This document shows, one piece after another, positions 1 to 13,109 of a stretch of 64,000 bases of DNA; within the stretch, counting starts at the first letter, position 1, and every line of letters begins with the position of its first letter. The stretch spans positions 992,001 through 1,056,000 of the forward strand of contig JAQJZZ010000011.1 of NCBI GenBank assembly GCA_030077755.1, given 5' to 3'. The translations under genes and the position numbers were made by a program. The stretch is from Filosporella fistucella. Its lineage: Eukaryota; Ascomycota; Leotiomycetes; Helotiales. Under the pieces are notes generated by a model, which had not been told where the DNA came from, did no database searches, and was given only the letters and a program-made list of their open reading frames with translations.

Positions 1-1
1 G

Positions 2-112
2 GAACAGGATGACCTGAAGCTTCTTCAACTTCGAACGAAAAAGAACGAGCTTATTATTGTTCCAGACTCGAAGTTCATATTTGTCGTCGTCCATGATGCG
101 AAATCGGCATAA
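2..112 (+). CDS. Dynein light chain, roadblock/LC7 type (C-terminal fragment)
   Basis: The window opens inside a coding exon. Frame 2 is open from base 2 to a TAA at 110-112 and gives 36 residues, beginning DDLKLLQLRTKKNEL shortly after the edge and continuing through IVPDSKFIFVVV. This is the shape of the C-terminal beta strands of the roadblock/LC7 fold, where a basic 'LR(T/S)KK.E' strand is followed by 'VPD..(F/Y)...V'. Family members are about 100-130 residues long, act as dimers on the intermediate chain of cytoplasmic dynein, and help bind cargo. The start, the N-terminal helix and any introns lie outside the window. The assignment rests on a short segment; another LC7-fold protein, such as a Ragulator or Mgl-type member, cannot be excluded. 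Confidence 0.68.
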   Translation, partial: EQDDLKLLQLRTKKNELIIVPDSKFIFVVVHDAKSA

Positions 113-1725
113 TCAGTGATTCGAATTCCTTTTAGCATTGCAAAGCACTATGATACCCTGGGATGGATTGGCGTTGGAGCGTTGATGGCATACTGAAGGC
201 TTTACACATTCATCCCTTCTAGTGGATGTTTGAAGAACGAAATCATTCGATATGCTTGCTGGCTTCCTTTGAGGCCGGCATTTCGTCCTGGCGGATTTCA
301 GATCGGATAGTGAAAGTCTGCAGTGGTCATTATAAGTGGTTTACAGATGCTGCTATGATAGCTAGCTGGCATAAGGGAAGCTGATGTGATATTATGCTGC
401 AGTCTCACACTTACTCATCTCCTCTCAAGCTTGGACAGGTAGTTTTCAATATCGGCACACGCAAATTCTCAGAAAGGAAATGAAATGACAGCTCTCCGAT
501 CTGGCACTAAGATGTCTTACCGGATAGGTTGTTTCAATGCTGCAAAATTCCAATTCCTGATCCTCCAATGGTGAGCCTGTGCCGCAACCTCAACGGGCAG
601 GGCATTTGCATCTGGGATGTTTAATCTTTCCAAATAGCCAATAATGGTGTTTATGCCCTCCTCGGCTGACAAGGCTGAAAAGCAGTAAACTCTTAAAAGA
701 AGTCCACCATCCTAAAGTCTCACGCTTTCCAGGAACGAGGGCTGAAAAGCATGGGATTCGGCAAGGATGACAGCTCAAAATTTGTGGTCGAGGACCAATA
801 CTTCTACCGTTGAGAAGCAATTGACAATGCCACCGGTCCGACAGCTTAGCCTCTAATTGCCTAGTAATACCCCTAATTGACTTCTCTAACGTCCATGCTA
901 CCTTTCAACGTCCCACTATCTTCATGAAACAAGTTTTCTAGCTGAAGATAGCCTCAATCACGACAAATTAGGACTCGTCGAGCATAGAGGAGCTCCAGAG
1001 CTCTCATGGCCAAGTTGACCAACATGCGAGCAGCTGGATAGTGGACGATGACAGCGTTGACGCGCCAAGAAACGTCACGTCGCATCAGTAATCGCGCTGT
1101 AATCGGCCGCCTGCAAAATGCAAATGCAATGCATTTGGCGAACCTGGCAGCTGGCAAACATCCTGGCGAACATCACAAGCTCGACTGGCCAGGCTTTGCT
1201 CACCCCATTTTCAATCCTGCTTCCCCCTTCAAGTTTCCCCCAAGGTTCCCAGGATGACACGGCAGACTCCCACTTGATCCGCTTGGAGGGCTCGATGAAC
1301 TGGATACCGTCAATGGTATTGGATCGCGACAGGATCCATCTAGATTCCAATCCGTGCAATACGCCATGCTTCCATGCTATCAAGCAAACATTTATTAACT
1401 ACCTACCAAACAAACCCTGTGCTGGTCTGGAAAGCCAGCCAGCCTGGCAAGCGTCCGACATCTCACCACCTCTTCCACTTGACTGCCCGCAGCTACTGCA
1501 AACATTGCTTCCCTCTGCATTGTCTTGCATATCCATGACTACCCGGATTTACTCTCTCTTCTTCTCTGGTTTAAAGATTGAGATTGCCACAGAAGCCACC
1601 ATATCACTGTCTCGGTTTTTGGATCTTATTTCTTCTTCCATTTCTTTTTGTCTTACGTCCAATTGCATTCGGCCTGATGACCTTGAGCTTCTTTTCTTCA
1701 AGTAGTGCGCCGTTTCTTCTGCATC
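113..1725. other. Intergenic region, no gene seen
   Basis: These 1.6 kb lie between the light-chain stop and the DUF8004-type gene. They contain only short open frames with no recognisable protein character, the longest (1118-1705) being a chance frame rich in Ser, Leu and Pro. The stretch 1540-1725, pyrimidine-rich on +, is the likely 5' leader of the downstream gene. Confidence 0.5.
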
Positions 1726-4700
1726 ATGCCGTCGTTTTCCTTCTTGAAAACCCCACGAGCAGAATCCAAGAAAGTGATGGGTGGTCCAAGTGATGGCCGG
1801 GTCAGCCTCGACCATGATGCATCAGAGAAGGTGCAACGGAAACGCGATTACTTCAGAAGTCTGCTAAAGATACCTGCTCTTTCATCGGAATCAAGAGCAA
1901 ACCGTCGAAGAAGTGGACAGTCCTCGGTATGATATATGCCTCTTAAATTTCTTATCGTTCCTTCCACTATCATGTACACAGCCTCGCCTCAGCTGTGCAT
2001 TCTCTCGGCTCAACTCTTTGCTAACCCATTCTTGCAGAACCCAAATAGTGAGGCGATTAAATCTTCGAAATCCCCAGAGCCGCCAATATCCCCTATGAAC
2101 AAGCCATTGCCACCTCCTCCAGCTCCTGGAAGTGAGGTAGAAATACCTGCCAAGAATCCAATCAAGCTTGAGAGAATCATATCACCGATCGCCCCCGCGG
2201 ATTTACACAAGATATTTTCTGGTGCTCCGCAATTCTTTGCACGTTCCGAAGGTCATCACACAGGAGCACCACATCCCTCGGTGGCTTTCCCTTGGGATAT
2301 CGAGGTGCATATACGAGACTTGTGTGATCACAGGCAGATCAATGATGAGGCGTGGGGATGCGTAACTGCATGGCCGCATATCACCCTACAAGCCAGCAGG
2401 AATACTGATGCAAAGAAGGAGCATTACGAGAAGCAAAGAGCACACTTTCTGCCGAGATGTCGAGAACGACCGAATATGTTAAGCATGCAAGGTTTGGAAC
2501 GGGGAACCATTGGATTTCAAGCTGCACTGGAACTTGGAGTTGCAGACGCTTTAGAGATACCGGATGAGAAATCAAATGGTGGACCAGAAGTCATATCGGA
2601 ACAACGCAAAAAGTTCTTAAATGGAAAGACAGGCTTGAGACCCATTACGGATTCAACATTGATTGACAAACTTTTGGAAGTCAGTGAAGTATACCATGAG
2701 GATCCCCTCAAACACCGAAGACCGACCGTCCAGCTATACACGGAGTTGTTCACCCAGATTCTGTTTCCACCCTCAAGAGTTACTGATTCGGATGATCCTT
2801 ACAGTCTTCAGGTTCAGGTAGAATCCTTGATTGATGTTCTAGCTGCTCCTATGGTCTGGGTCGATTTTACTCTAGTTGAGTGGAGAATTAGGCTCGGTCA
2901 AATTCTCTGGGGAATGTCTTCAAGCGGCGATGCCGAGGACGAAATAACAGTGAACAATGAAGTTGTGCATGAGCCCGGAACACAAAGATATTGGCTACTG
3001 CTTCAAATACTGCTATCGTGCGAGCTTCTAGTTCGTCTTGATGCGATTTCAATGAACATAGATCATGGGCTGGAGGCTCCAAAGCTAGCGGAGATACGGA
3101 AATTCGATAAAAATGCCACAACAAGTGTCAGATGGTCCCTGATATTAGCACGCGCATGGCTGGAGAATATACAGATAGAGAAAGGAAGCTCTGAAGCAGT
3201 TCCAGAAAATAAACCCACGGGCTGGCTAGCGAGTTTGACAGGAGCAGCGACCGCGACTTCGAATGTTGAGCCTTCAGCCAATGATTTTCTTGCTAGTGTA
3301 CAATTTCATGGCAGACACCAGACTCGACAAGTAGCAGGCTTGCTACACTTCGCGTACAAATTGGCATGGCCGAATGTGGCAGATCTGAAGTCTAAGGTTT
3401 CAAGTAATGGAATCAAAATTTCAGATAGCGTTATGAACACCCCGCTTGGAACCCCTCTTTCGATGTCTACACAGCGTTCTTCATCCTATTTTGGAAGCAG
3501 GAAACCAGGACTCCGTCGTGGAATGTCAATGCGAAAAAGCATGGGAGCCATAATTCACCCTGCAGGATGGCTATCGAATTCTTATGTTAGTGGTCTTGTA
3601 CTGCCCGGAGAAGGATTGAGTCACTTCCTAATGTCAACACTCCTGGAGCATGATACTGAAGCCATTTCTCGACTTGGTGAAGAAGCAAACCTTTATGGTG
3701 GATTTATCTACAATGGCAAAAGCTTCTGGAGCACGAACTGCCTAGTTGGCAGAGTCTTGGCTGCTGGGAAAGGCTCTGCACAATGTATGGGTTGGATTTC
3801 TTCGGATGTCGTACCTCGAGGCGCGAGTGAGGGCTGGGTTGACATAGACGTGGATCTGACGGTTCATGATGGTATGAACTTCAACATACTCTATTCCTTC
3901 CTTTAATCTAAACCAGCAGACTAATTGAGATATTTAGATCCAAACAAAAAGTCGACAAAGCCCCGCTTGTGGCAAAAGGTTGCAGTCGAGCACGATGGAA
4001 ACGTAATTGGTGGTGCGGATACTTCGTCTGTTTTACCTGGAGATTTCATTCTCCCTTCAGACGAATCGACCCAGAACCCTCTTATCGTCAACTTTGAATC
4101 TTTGGATCTTTTTACCACCGCCGAATCTGTTCACAGCACACCCAGCATTGATGAGCCAACACCTCTTACAATAGAAAGTGAAGCGCCAAAAATCAATACC
4201 TACTCCGCCCTTGTACGATTTACTGTCGAGGTTGATAGTGAAGAGAAAAGGGAAATCAACGTGTCACTATCCCATGATGTATATTTTGTTACATCATTTC
4301 CTTGTATATTTTCTCCACACGCCGACATACTGAAGTCACCAATTAGCCCTTCTTTTCCAGCATCGGAGCACAGTCCTACAGTTTCTCCAAGTGTTCCAAA
4401 AGGTTTGTTATCTGATTGCTCATGTGGAACTCAACTAACGAATTTAGGTCATCCGCTTCATAAAGCATTTACCTATACCAAAGTACCTCTGTCGAGCCTT
4501 CTCTCAACCCCCATTTCGATTCCTTTCGCTTCACTTCTCTCCCCACCTGTCTCACCAGATCCTTCACACTCTTCCACTCATACCACCTCATCAACCATTC
4601 CCAAAGTTCTAGTCATCGACTGTACAGACACGACGATGATGAGCTTCCCTCTTCGGCCCATGCCAAGCCCCCATTCATCACACAAGCATCAGCATTTTGG

Positions 4701-4845
4701 TAGCGATTTAGAGATGTTGGCGCGAGCGATTTGCGCAGAGCGAGGTTGGAATGCATTGATTTCTAGGAGGCGACGGGGATGTCTTTCTTGTGCTGTTAGA
4801 GAAGCGGGGGCGTTGGGATGGAGAGTCATTATTAGAATTGCATGA
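1726..4845 (+). CDS. Large fungal protein of the DUF8004 type
   Basis: I join four exons: 1726-1926, 2038-3871, 3938-4402 and 4448-4845, giving about 965 residues. Junctions are gtatga..ttgcag, gtatga..tttag and gtttgt..tttag, and all keep frame. The start is the MPSFSFLK methionine at 1726, since an upstream ATG in the same frame adds only seven residues. The first ~150 residues are basic and Ser/Pro-rich with a PLPPPPAP stretch. A conserved globular region follows, with FPWDIEVHIRDL near residue 150 and the block MRKSMGAIIHPAGWLSNSYV near residue 570. That block is what I associate with the uncharacterised, widespread fungal DUF8004 family. The C-terminal third is low-complexity. No catalytic motif, signal peptide or clear membrane span is visible, so no function is proposed. 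Confidence 0.8.
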
Positions 4846-5750
4846 TTGATTTGGAGTTTTGGTTGGGTATCGATGGGTGTGGGGTTTGAACATTGGAGAT
4901 GGGGTGTATATATGATTTTGATACCCTTCTGTTATTGTTGATTATGAGGTTTATGATTCTTGACTCTAATATATGTTCCCCCCGATGAATTTTTGTGAAG
5001 TTGAAATATATTATGTAGAGCGCAAAACATAGAGGATCCTTATGAGGTAGCGTAGGTAGCAGGAGACTGGAGCAGGTTGTGTCTCAAACGAGAATCTGCC
5101 TTGAAAACGTGAGATGAGCTTTTGGACTAGATAAAGGAACTAATTGATGGGATTATTTTGATACATGCGAGGACCAGACCCGCCTGCTGTCAAATTCTTT
5201 GACCTCTCCTATCCCGCTGTCATCAACGTCTAGGAGCAATTGACCTTTCTCACCAGCTTGCATCTCGAAGCCTATAACCGTTACCCTGACTCGCCTGACT
5301 CGAAGGAAAACCAGTTGACTCAAAGCCTTCAATTAAACCTACGGCACAGTACTGTTAGTGTAGGTAATCTTAGACCAGAGTCTTCGTGTTGCAATTTGGA
5401 GGCGAGTTTTGCATGCTACTGACGAGTATTGAATTGTCTCATCGTTCATTGGAACAGAATGTCCGAGAGACAAGTTGTTACAGTTGCAAGCTAAGAGCCG
5501 ACAGAAGAGAGACATGTCTGAAGATTTGGGATGAAGATAAGGAGACGCGATGCGCCCGAGCTGAAGATTTATAATTTTCGGCGTGAACCTTAAATACAAG
5601 TCCCCCTGAATTGATGATTTAAGGAGTCTGTTCATGAATAGGGATAACAGCGCAATATCGTTTATAAATTGGGGAAATATCAAGCTGCAGTTATCCTTGT
5701 ACATCTAAAGTTGAACTCCTGCTCGTATCCGGCGTTGGATCCGTAGAGGC
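4846..5750. other. Intergenic region
   Basis: This is the 3' flank of the DUF8004-type gene and the promoter side of the GT90 gene. Open frames here (for example 5339-5704 on -) have no protein-like character. I see no RNA gene or repeat. Confidence 0.45.
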
Positions 5751-8010
5751 ATGGCAGCCATCGAGAAAGCAGGTGAGGGTAGCCTCATCGAGAGAGCCAC
5801 GCCTTACGAACCAGTAGGATCCTCGAATCTGGTGGATATCGCCCAGGATCTAACAATTAACCTTACTCCCAGCACAACCACAAGCACCTTCTCGCCGCCT
5901 TACAACCCAATCGCAAATCTTCATCAACACCTTCATCTTCCTCCTTCTCCGTCCCTCTCCCTCTGACGTCCGCCGTCAATGTCGAGAACGAGGCTGCCGA
6001 CCCATCGAATGTCCACACACCACCGTCTCTTATGCTGAGCCTACGCATACTCAGGCTCCTGCCTTACGTGGCTGGTATCTCGACGCTTTTCATCCTCGCA
6101 ACTTTCATCTACAGCGGCAATTTTGACTCGACCTTACACCTGGTACCATGGCTCTCGTACGGGCCAGGAGAGCCAGCACCTCAGGAGCCGATTCCTGACC
6201 CGAAAGAGGATCCGCATCCCATTGTCGAATTGCTACATACAGCAGATACAGAGTTTAAGACGCTACTCAGTAAAGAGACGTTCGGGCTCTCTACAGCAGC
6301 TCATCGCTATCGCGAGAAACGGGGCAGGCATCCACCGCCCGGCTTTGACAAATGGTGGAAATACGCACGGGATAATAATGCGACGATCGTAGAGGAGTTT
6401 TGGGATCAGATATACCATGACCTAACGCCGTTATGGGCGTTGGATACCAAGGAGATGCTGCAGGATGTGCGTGCGCAACCTAGATTGTTTAAGCTGCGTG
6501 CTGGGAAGGTTACGCATCAGAGTGATCACTTTTGGATGCCGATTTGGCAGGACTTGATTAATTCTGTGGCGAAGGATCTGCCGGATATGGATTTGGCTAT
6601 GAATTCTATGGATGAGCCAAGGCTTTTGATTGCGTGGGAGACTATGAAGGATTATGTTGCGGTCGAGAGAAAGGAGAGGAAAGTCGCGCCGGTGGATAAT
6701 GTGACGGCTGTGTATACTGGTAAGTTTGAATTTCCAGACTGTGAGAGTCCGTTTGACAGGGTGTAGAATTCAAAGAAGCTGGAGAGGTACCACCGCCAGA
6801 ATACCATTGGGATTCATCACAACCTATCTGGCCTCGAGCAGCAAAAGTGTGCCCTCCTGATAGCGAAGCCCGACTTGCCCCTCTTCAGACGAATTTCTCT
6901 GCCCCTCCAAATCTCACAACTACGTACATGCTCCCCCACCTTCACGAGGGATATGTCTCAAATTATACACTCTCTACATCCATCTGCCACCAACCCGATC
7001 TCCAAGGTCTTCATGGCTTTTTTATCGAGCCTATTAGTACCTCCACAGGCGACAAGCTGTTCCCTATGTTCGGCTCGTCGAAACTCACTGTCAATTCCGA
7101 GATCCTGGTTCCTCCAACCATGTATTACAAAGGCGATGAGCGATTCACGTCCGAAGCAGCGCCCGTTCCTTGGGCTGAGAAATCAGATTCTATGGTTTGG
7201 CGTGGCCTAGCTTCCGGAGGTCGCAATAAGGAATCTAATTGGAGAGGTTTCCATCGTCACCGTCTTGTCTCAATGTTGAACGGCACTCAAGCCATAGCTA
7301 TGCCTAACAACAGTAACTTCGTAGACATCCAGAATCTCCCTCTAGATCTCTGGCATCTCGCCTCTCTCGACGAATCAATAACACATAAGCCCAAAAATGA
7401 AGCCATAGGCCAATGGCTGAAATCTTGGACAGATGTAGGTCTGAATGACCTAGCCTGCTTCCCACGAGAAGCCCCGCCTCCAAATGGTCTAACATGTTAC
7501 TACACCAATTACCTCTTCCACCCCTCCAGCCACGTCACGCTAGTAGAGCAACACCATCATAAATACCTCGTCGACGTAGACGGCAACTCCTTTTCAGGCC
7601 GCTACCGGGATTTCCTCTCCAGCGGCTCTTTACCCATTAAAGCCACGCTATTCAGAGAATGGCACGACAGCAGATTAGTAGCATGGAAACACTTTGTCCC
7701 TCTAGACAACCGCTTCCTAGACATCTACGGTATCATGGAATTCTTCCTCGGCTACGGCGAAAGCGATGGTTTCGGCCGGGGATTTAATTCTACTTCTATT
7801 CCTGGCAAGAAAGAAGGCAGAGATTGGGCTGCGAAGAAAATTGCGCTTGAGGGCAGAGACTGGGCGAGAAAAGTGTTGAGAGTGGAGGATATGAGGGTTT
7901 ATATGTATAGGTTATTATTAGAATATGCGAGGGTCATGGATGAGAAGAGGGAGGTATTAGGGTGGGTGGATGACTTGAGACCTGGGTGGAGGGATGGAGG
8001 GGAGAAGTAG
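5751..8010 (+). CDS. GT90 family glycosyltransferase (CAP10/CAP59-like), type II membrane protein
   Basis: Three exons are proposed: 5751-5813, 5873-6719 and 6767-8010, for about 717 residues. The long exon could begin at the ATG at 6032, but its frame stays open upstream to a consensus ctaacaa..cccag acceptor at 5872. A gtagga donor at 5814 then links it in phase to MAAIEKAGEG at 5751. A hydrophobic segment at roughly residues 82-100 (YVAGISTLFILATFIY) follows a Ser/Thr/Pro stem and looks like a Golgi signal anchor. The C-terminal half has the GT90 hallmarks: MVWRGLASGGRNKESNWRGF, the YLVDVDGNSFSGRYRDFL region that binds sugar nucleotide, and TLFREWHDSRLVAWKHFVPL. Relatives include cryptococcal xylosyltransferase Cxt1 and animal POGLUT proteins. 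Donor and acceptor here are unknown; protein or glycolipid xylosylation or glucosylation in the secretory pathway is inferred. Confidence 0.88.
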
Positions 8011-10023
8011 ATTAATGAGGGAGGTGTATTTATTGAGAGAAGGGGAATTGGATGATGGATATCCTGCCTCTACGAAGATACTTTTTGGGCGGGGTTATGA
8101 GATGTAAAATACATAGCGAGGGCTGGCTGGCTGGGTTTGTGAAATTTATATACCTTTTTGTTCTTGTCTCTTGCTTCCTTGATATTAAACATATTTAGAT
8201 GGGTGAAGAAGGAGTAAGTCTTATGGTGTGGCTAGGGGTAAGGTACTTATTATTTACTCCCTCGGGAGAGTATATAAGGTAAGGGCTTGCTTGACAAGAC
8301 ATTCAAATAAATGTCCAACCAGGAAATATACAATGGTCAAGCGAAGCGAAGTGGGGGGGACCGACTATTATGTACTGCAAACCCACCGACCCATCATTTC
8401 ACCAATCTTATCCCAATCTCTCAAGTACTTGTCTCCTCTCCTTCCTATCCACTCCTTGATCTCACTTATCCTTCTCTCACCTTCTTACTTACATATTACC
8501 CATCCATCCACCCATCCATCCATCTATCACGAGGTCTTTGATTTATCCTTCACGTCTCACTCTCACATCTACTCCCCTATTCAATTCTGTTCCACATTCA
8601 ACATACTTACCTACCAGCCCATCATAAACATAATTCGCTCAACTGGCGCGCCTGCTTTTTGGTTCGTTTAGCAACAATAATCTTGAGGGAGAAGAATCGG
8701 GATAGGAGACTGGATAGTCGGCTTCTCGAGAGGTAGGATGATATATTATATATATTGAAAAAGAGGATTTTTGCTATGCACTGAAAATGATGGAATGGGA
8801 GGAGGGAGGAGGGAGGTAGTAAGAGACCTACCTACCCTGGTAGGAGAGGACCTGAGGCACTCTATCTAGGCAGATATGTATAAGGTATATATAGGTTTAA
8901 TACCTACCTAGTTAGATAGATATATAAAATTTAAGCAAAGTAAGAAGATATACATATCTATCTATGCATCTCCCTCAAGAACCTTTTCTATTCTTAACTG
9001 TTCCCTCTCTTTGTTACAAAGGACAAAATACCTGCGTTATTATCCCTGGGTAGTTTGGTAATATCTTGTTACCTTGACGACGTATGGTATGGTAGAAGAG
9101 AATGGGGGAAGAGGTGAGGCATCGTGTTTAGTTACATGTGGTTTTATGCCTGACTGACTTTCGTCTTTTATTCCCGAACTACTCAATAGGATCTCATATC
9201 CCAAGTAGCAGCCTCCCCGCCTCCACGGCAGTGGCCCCCGGAGGGCCAGCGGAGCGTCACTGAGATACCTAATTAAAGCTGTAGGGCATTGCTGCAAGCA
9301 ACAGAGGACTAGTAATAAGTAGATAACACCATACTCACATTTCAAATGTCTATGAATCAGGTTACATGTCTGCATTTCGCTAGTCGAGTAACCAAATAGG
9401 TAAATACACCTCACAGTATCCATCCACCTTGCAAACCCCGTCCCTCCTAACCTATCACCTATCCATAAACACCTTCAATTCAACCCAATCCCATCCGCAT
9501 CTCCCTTGCCTTCCATACCGTGCTATGCCAAATGTCATTCCCAGGCCTCACTAACAATGCAAAAGAAGAAGGCGAGCCCAAGTCCATGATGCAAGCAACA
9601 GGGGTATACATAAACGTTTCCATCGCTTTGCCCAATGCGCCACGCCGCATTTCATATACCACAAAGTTCAAGAAAAAGGAGTCCTGCGCCATCCCAGAGC
9701 CATGATCATTCGTTCCAGGTTCATCTGTGTACTAAACGAGGAGAGTCTTCCATTGAGGAATGAATCTCAGAAACAAGCCGAACCGAGACGCCAAGGTCAA
9801 ACGTACAAATCGTAAGTTATGAGAAAAAGAAGAGTGGAAAATTCCTGAATCTAAACAGTTTAACAATCGAAGGTAAAGTTGCAAATTGGGTCGAACCGTG
9901 TCGGTCGAAAACGCCATAATGATGCATATTTTGCATTCGGAACTTGCTGATTCCAGTCCAGCATGAGCTCCGGATTTCTACTTTATGAACGCAAGTTGTG
10001 ACGTATAAGTCATAGAAGCCATT
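8011..10023. other. Intergenic region with simple repeats between two convergent genes
   Basis: The interval holds the 3' flanks of the GT90 gene (+) and ATG1 (-). It contains tetranucleotide and TA-rich microsatellite-like tracts (about 8450-8530 and 8860-8965), including a CCTACC/GGTAGG inverted repeat near 8829-8845. An open frame at 8228-8671 is made largely of these repeats and is not credible as a gene. No RNA gene was recognised. Confidence 0.45.
8501..8528. repeat. CATC/CACC tetranucleotide microsatellite
   Basis: The run consists of CATC units with one CACC interruption, in non-coding sequence. It is an ordinary simple repeat likely to vary in length between isolates. Confidence 0.7.
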
Positions 10024-13000
10024 TCAGTGAGGCGGAGTATTAGTGACAGTGGGTGTTGTACCACCACTGAGACTAGAAGGTTGTCGAGGTGACGAAGGAG
10101 TGAGAGATCGATGCTGGGCTATTGTGGCCATCTTCTTTCTGAGGGTCGATAGGCGATGTCGTACCATTTGGGCAACTAGTAAGTATTAGATCATGTTTGA
10201 TATGGCAGAATGAGTACAAGTTGTGAATATATAATAGAAATATGAAAAATACCTTTCATGATAGCCTGTCTATCATCAATATTGACACCATTCACAATCC
10301 CAGACTCTCGTCGTTGTTCCTTCTCCTCTCTGAGACTAGATGATCGTCTCCGCTGAGGGACTAGCTCGTCGTCATTCTCGAGTACAGCTTCCAACATTCG
10401 GATAGCAGTGATATACGAGATCTCGCAACCTGGGAGATCCTCATTGGCAATCTCATTGATTGCCGCTGACCGACTCATTTCTAGTGCACGATCGTACATC
10501 AATTTTTCAGCACTAATGCCTGAACTGAAATGAACACCAATAGGATTTGTTGATGCTCCAGCTGATCGAGACTCGTGGTTTGATGGATGCCCAGGGTGAT
10601 CTTCAGGAAGCTTCTTCTGAGCGTCCAGAAGTTTTAGCCTGACCAATTCCGTCTTTTCCAGTGTTTCGTTGAATCTATTTCGAACCCACTGAACAGCACT
10701 ATTGATGCGATTTCCTGCCGAAATACTGCTAGGAGATTCTGACCTCATGTGGTTGCCGACTAAAACATCTCCACGGGCTGTTCTTCGTGTCCACCACACA
10801 CCAGCAATATCCATGGATTTGGCAAGGAGTGCCAAAGCCTTCACGTATAGTACAAGTGCTTCTTCGGAAAGAGCGACGATTGCCTCGACAGTAAGGCCTT
10901 CATCATCATCTATTGATCCGCCGGACTTGTCGGTAGTTGGGCCTCCAAGGCCATGATCCATTGAAGGAGCTAGCGGAATGAGTTGCTTGTACTTGACTTC
11001 TGCAAAGCCGTACACAACATCACTTCTAGTTGCGGATTCTTCAATAATATGTACAGCTTTTTGATCTTCATCAATGAGTCCAGCTGGTTTGCCGTCTCCC
11101 AGCAAGCCAACAGTGGGTGTCGGATATGCTGGAAATGGAGAATAAGTTTGAGGAGGTGAAACTCCTTTGCCTAAAAGATGCGGCGACCACCCAACCCCAA
11201 AATACTTGATGCTTGCACCTTGGAGCGCTTTAGCAATAGCGGAGGTTGCAGATGGACTTCCAAACGATTTTCCATAGGAATTTGGAACGACATCAGGTCT
11301 AGGTTTGTTTCCCTGAGCAATTTGTACAGCTTTTGATGGCGAGCTCGGGACAGCACCTGTACCTGAACTGGGAGCTCCCTGAACTGTTGCTCGTCTCGTC
11401 AACTGTCCAGATCGAGTGCTGTGAGATCTCGGGTTCGCTGCCATTTCGCCCATCTCGTCTGCAAATGCATTGACTTCTACTGCTCGCTTCTCCACCAAGA
11501 CATATTCTCTCGCATCACGTACCGCTTGTTCAGCTTCCGCAATTGCATCACGAGTTTCGGAATCCTCAGTAGATCTCGGCTCTTCCTTGGGTTCGTCATT
11601 GACGGAGGATTGTCGGGATGGAGTTCTCCTGTAATCTTTCGATATGGGATTGAAAGTGCGAGATGGTGGTCGGCCAGCATGTAGGGTTTCGGGATTAGGA
11701 GCCGTTGCAGAAGGTATAATACTGGGGCGTCTCTGTTGTTCACGGGAACTAGGACGATTTTGAGGAGGAGGTCGAGGTGGAGTTCCTGCTAATTGCCTGA
11801 CAGGTTCTGCAATCTGAGTCCTCGGTGATGGTGGCATCACACGCTCTCGCGGCGATGATGAATATACTTGGGGCTCAGTCCTAACTGCATGGCGCTTGTC
11901 GCTTCTTGTTGAAGATGTTCGCGAAAGAGGAGTCTCTTCAGATTTTGTATGGGTACGAATCTCTTTCGGCCTATCATCACCTACCAAGCCTGGAATTTCC
12001 TCAATCACAACCGGATGATTGAAATATGACTCAAAAGGCAACCGCTCCACAGGGTTTCGTTTCAATAACGATTTAATAATGTCCTTCATCCCTAAACTCA
12101 ACACAACATCTTTAGGGAATCTGATGTGGTCTTCACTTTGCTCGATCTTCCGGAGCAATTCGACATGATTTGTTGCACGAAATGGAGGTCTACCAGTCAT
12201 CATCTCGAAAAGTACTGTTCCTACAGACCATAAATCTGCTTTTGCGTCATACTTTTCATAACGTAAAATTTCCGGGGCCATGTACAATGGGGATCCGCAA
12301 AGTGTCTCGGCCAAAGATGTCTGGGGTAATGACCGAGCGAAACCAAAGTCGGCGAGTTTCAACATCGGTAATGATGTGAGACCAACCATGGGAATCATTC
12401 CTACATCGCTAGCGCTCATGACGAGCGGTCTGTCTTTTATCTTTGCCAAGTATTGTTGTGACGGTAGCAAAAGTAAATTCTGTGGCTTGACATCTCGATG
12501 TATGTAATTTCGTTCCCTTAAGAATTTCATGGCACTGGCGAGTTGCTTGAGGAAATGCCGAACGATAACTTCGTTAAGCCCTCCAGCTGATGGCATTGGG
12601 TATTTCCTGACCATATCCTTCAAGGTTGGATTATCCGAAAGCTTATCTCTCTTCTTGATGAAGTATGACAAGTCACCTAACTCACAGTATTCCATGACTA
12701 AATGTATATGGGTGGTGGATTCTCGGCAATCGATCAAGGCAACAATATGAGGATGGTGGAGGCCTTTGAGGATCTCGATTTCGCAGTAGAGGTTATCTTT
12801 GAGTTTCTTGTTTAGCTTTCCGAGATTTACTGATTTAATGGCTACAAGGGCTCCGGTAGCCTGCAGAGATAATAGTTAGCAATCTGAACTAGTATATCAT
12901 AGTGATAGTGGAATCTGCTCAAATATGGGTTCCCCAATGAAGTGATCATGCATTTAGCTCATATCTTGACCTACCTTGTGTGTACCTCTGAATACTGTGG

Positions 13001-13109
13001 CAAAGCTTCCTTTTCCAATTTCATCTTCGATAGTGAACGATCCTACGGATTTGTCACCCGTCCTCGACCGCCTGGAGGAGGACGAGGACGGGGGCGGTTG
13101 AGCCGCCAT
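10024..13109 (-). CDS. ATG1: Serine/threonine-protein kinase ATG1 (autophagy initiation)
   Basis: On the minus strand the exons are 13109-12975, 12860-10253 and 10175-10024 (about 964 residues). The introns are 114 bp (gtaggt..ctgcag) and 77 bp (gtattt..ctag). The protein starts MAAQPPPSSS; the kinase domain begins at about residue 25 with the glycine loop GKGSFATVFRG, VAIK lysine 54, HRD at 166-168 and DFG at 216-218. An insertion of about 30 residues between the catalytic loop and DFG is typical of ATG1 in filamentous fungi. A long Ser/Pro-rich linker follows, then helical C-terminal repeats (from EAIVALSEEALVLYVKALAL) that correspond to the tandem MIT/EAT region binding Atg13. The last exon supplies a basic helix with RHRLSTLRKKM and a Ser/Thr-rich end. 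ATG1 phosphorylates core autophagy proteins at the pre-autophagosomal structure under TORC1 control. Confidence 0.96.

Noticed and set aside
1118..1705. 195-codon open frame on +
   Set aside because: Composition is that of chance translation and no domain is visible; it overlaps the leader of the DUF8004-type gene.
8228..8671. 147-codon open frame on +
   Set aside because: Most of it is translated CATC/CACC microsatellite and pyrimidine-rich sequence; no homologous block and no splice context.
8820..8970. Possible transposon end or terminator from inverted CCTACC/GGTAGG and TAGATA repeats
   Set aside because: The inverted repeat is short, no target-site duplication or transposase trace is present, and the tract looks like ordinary microsatellite sequence.
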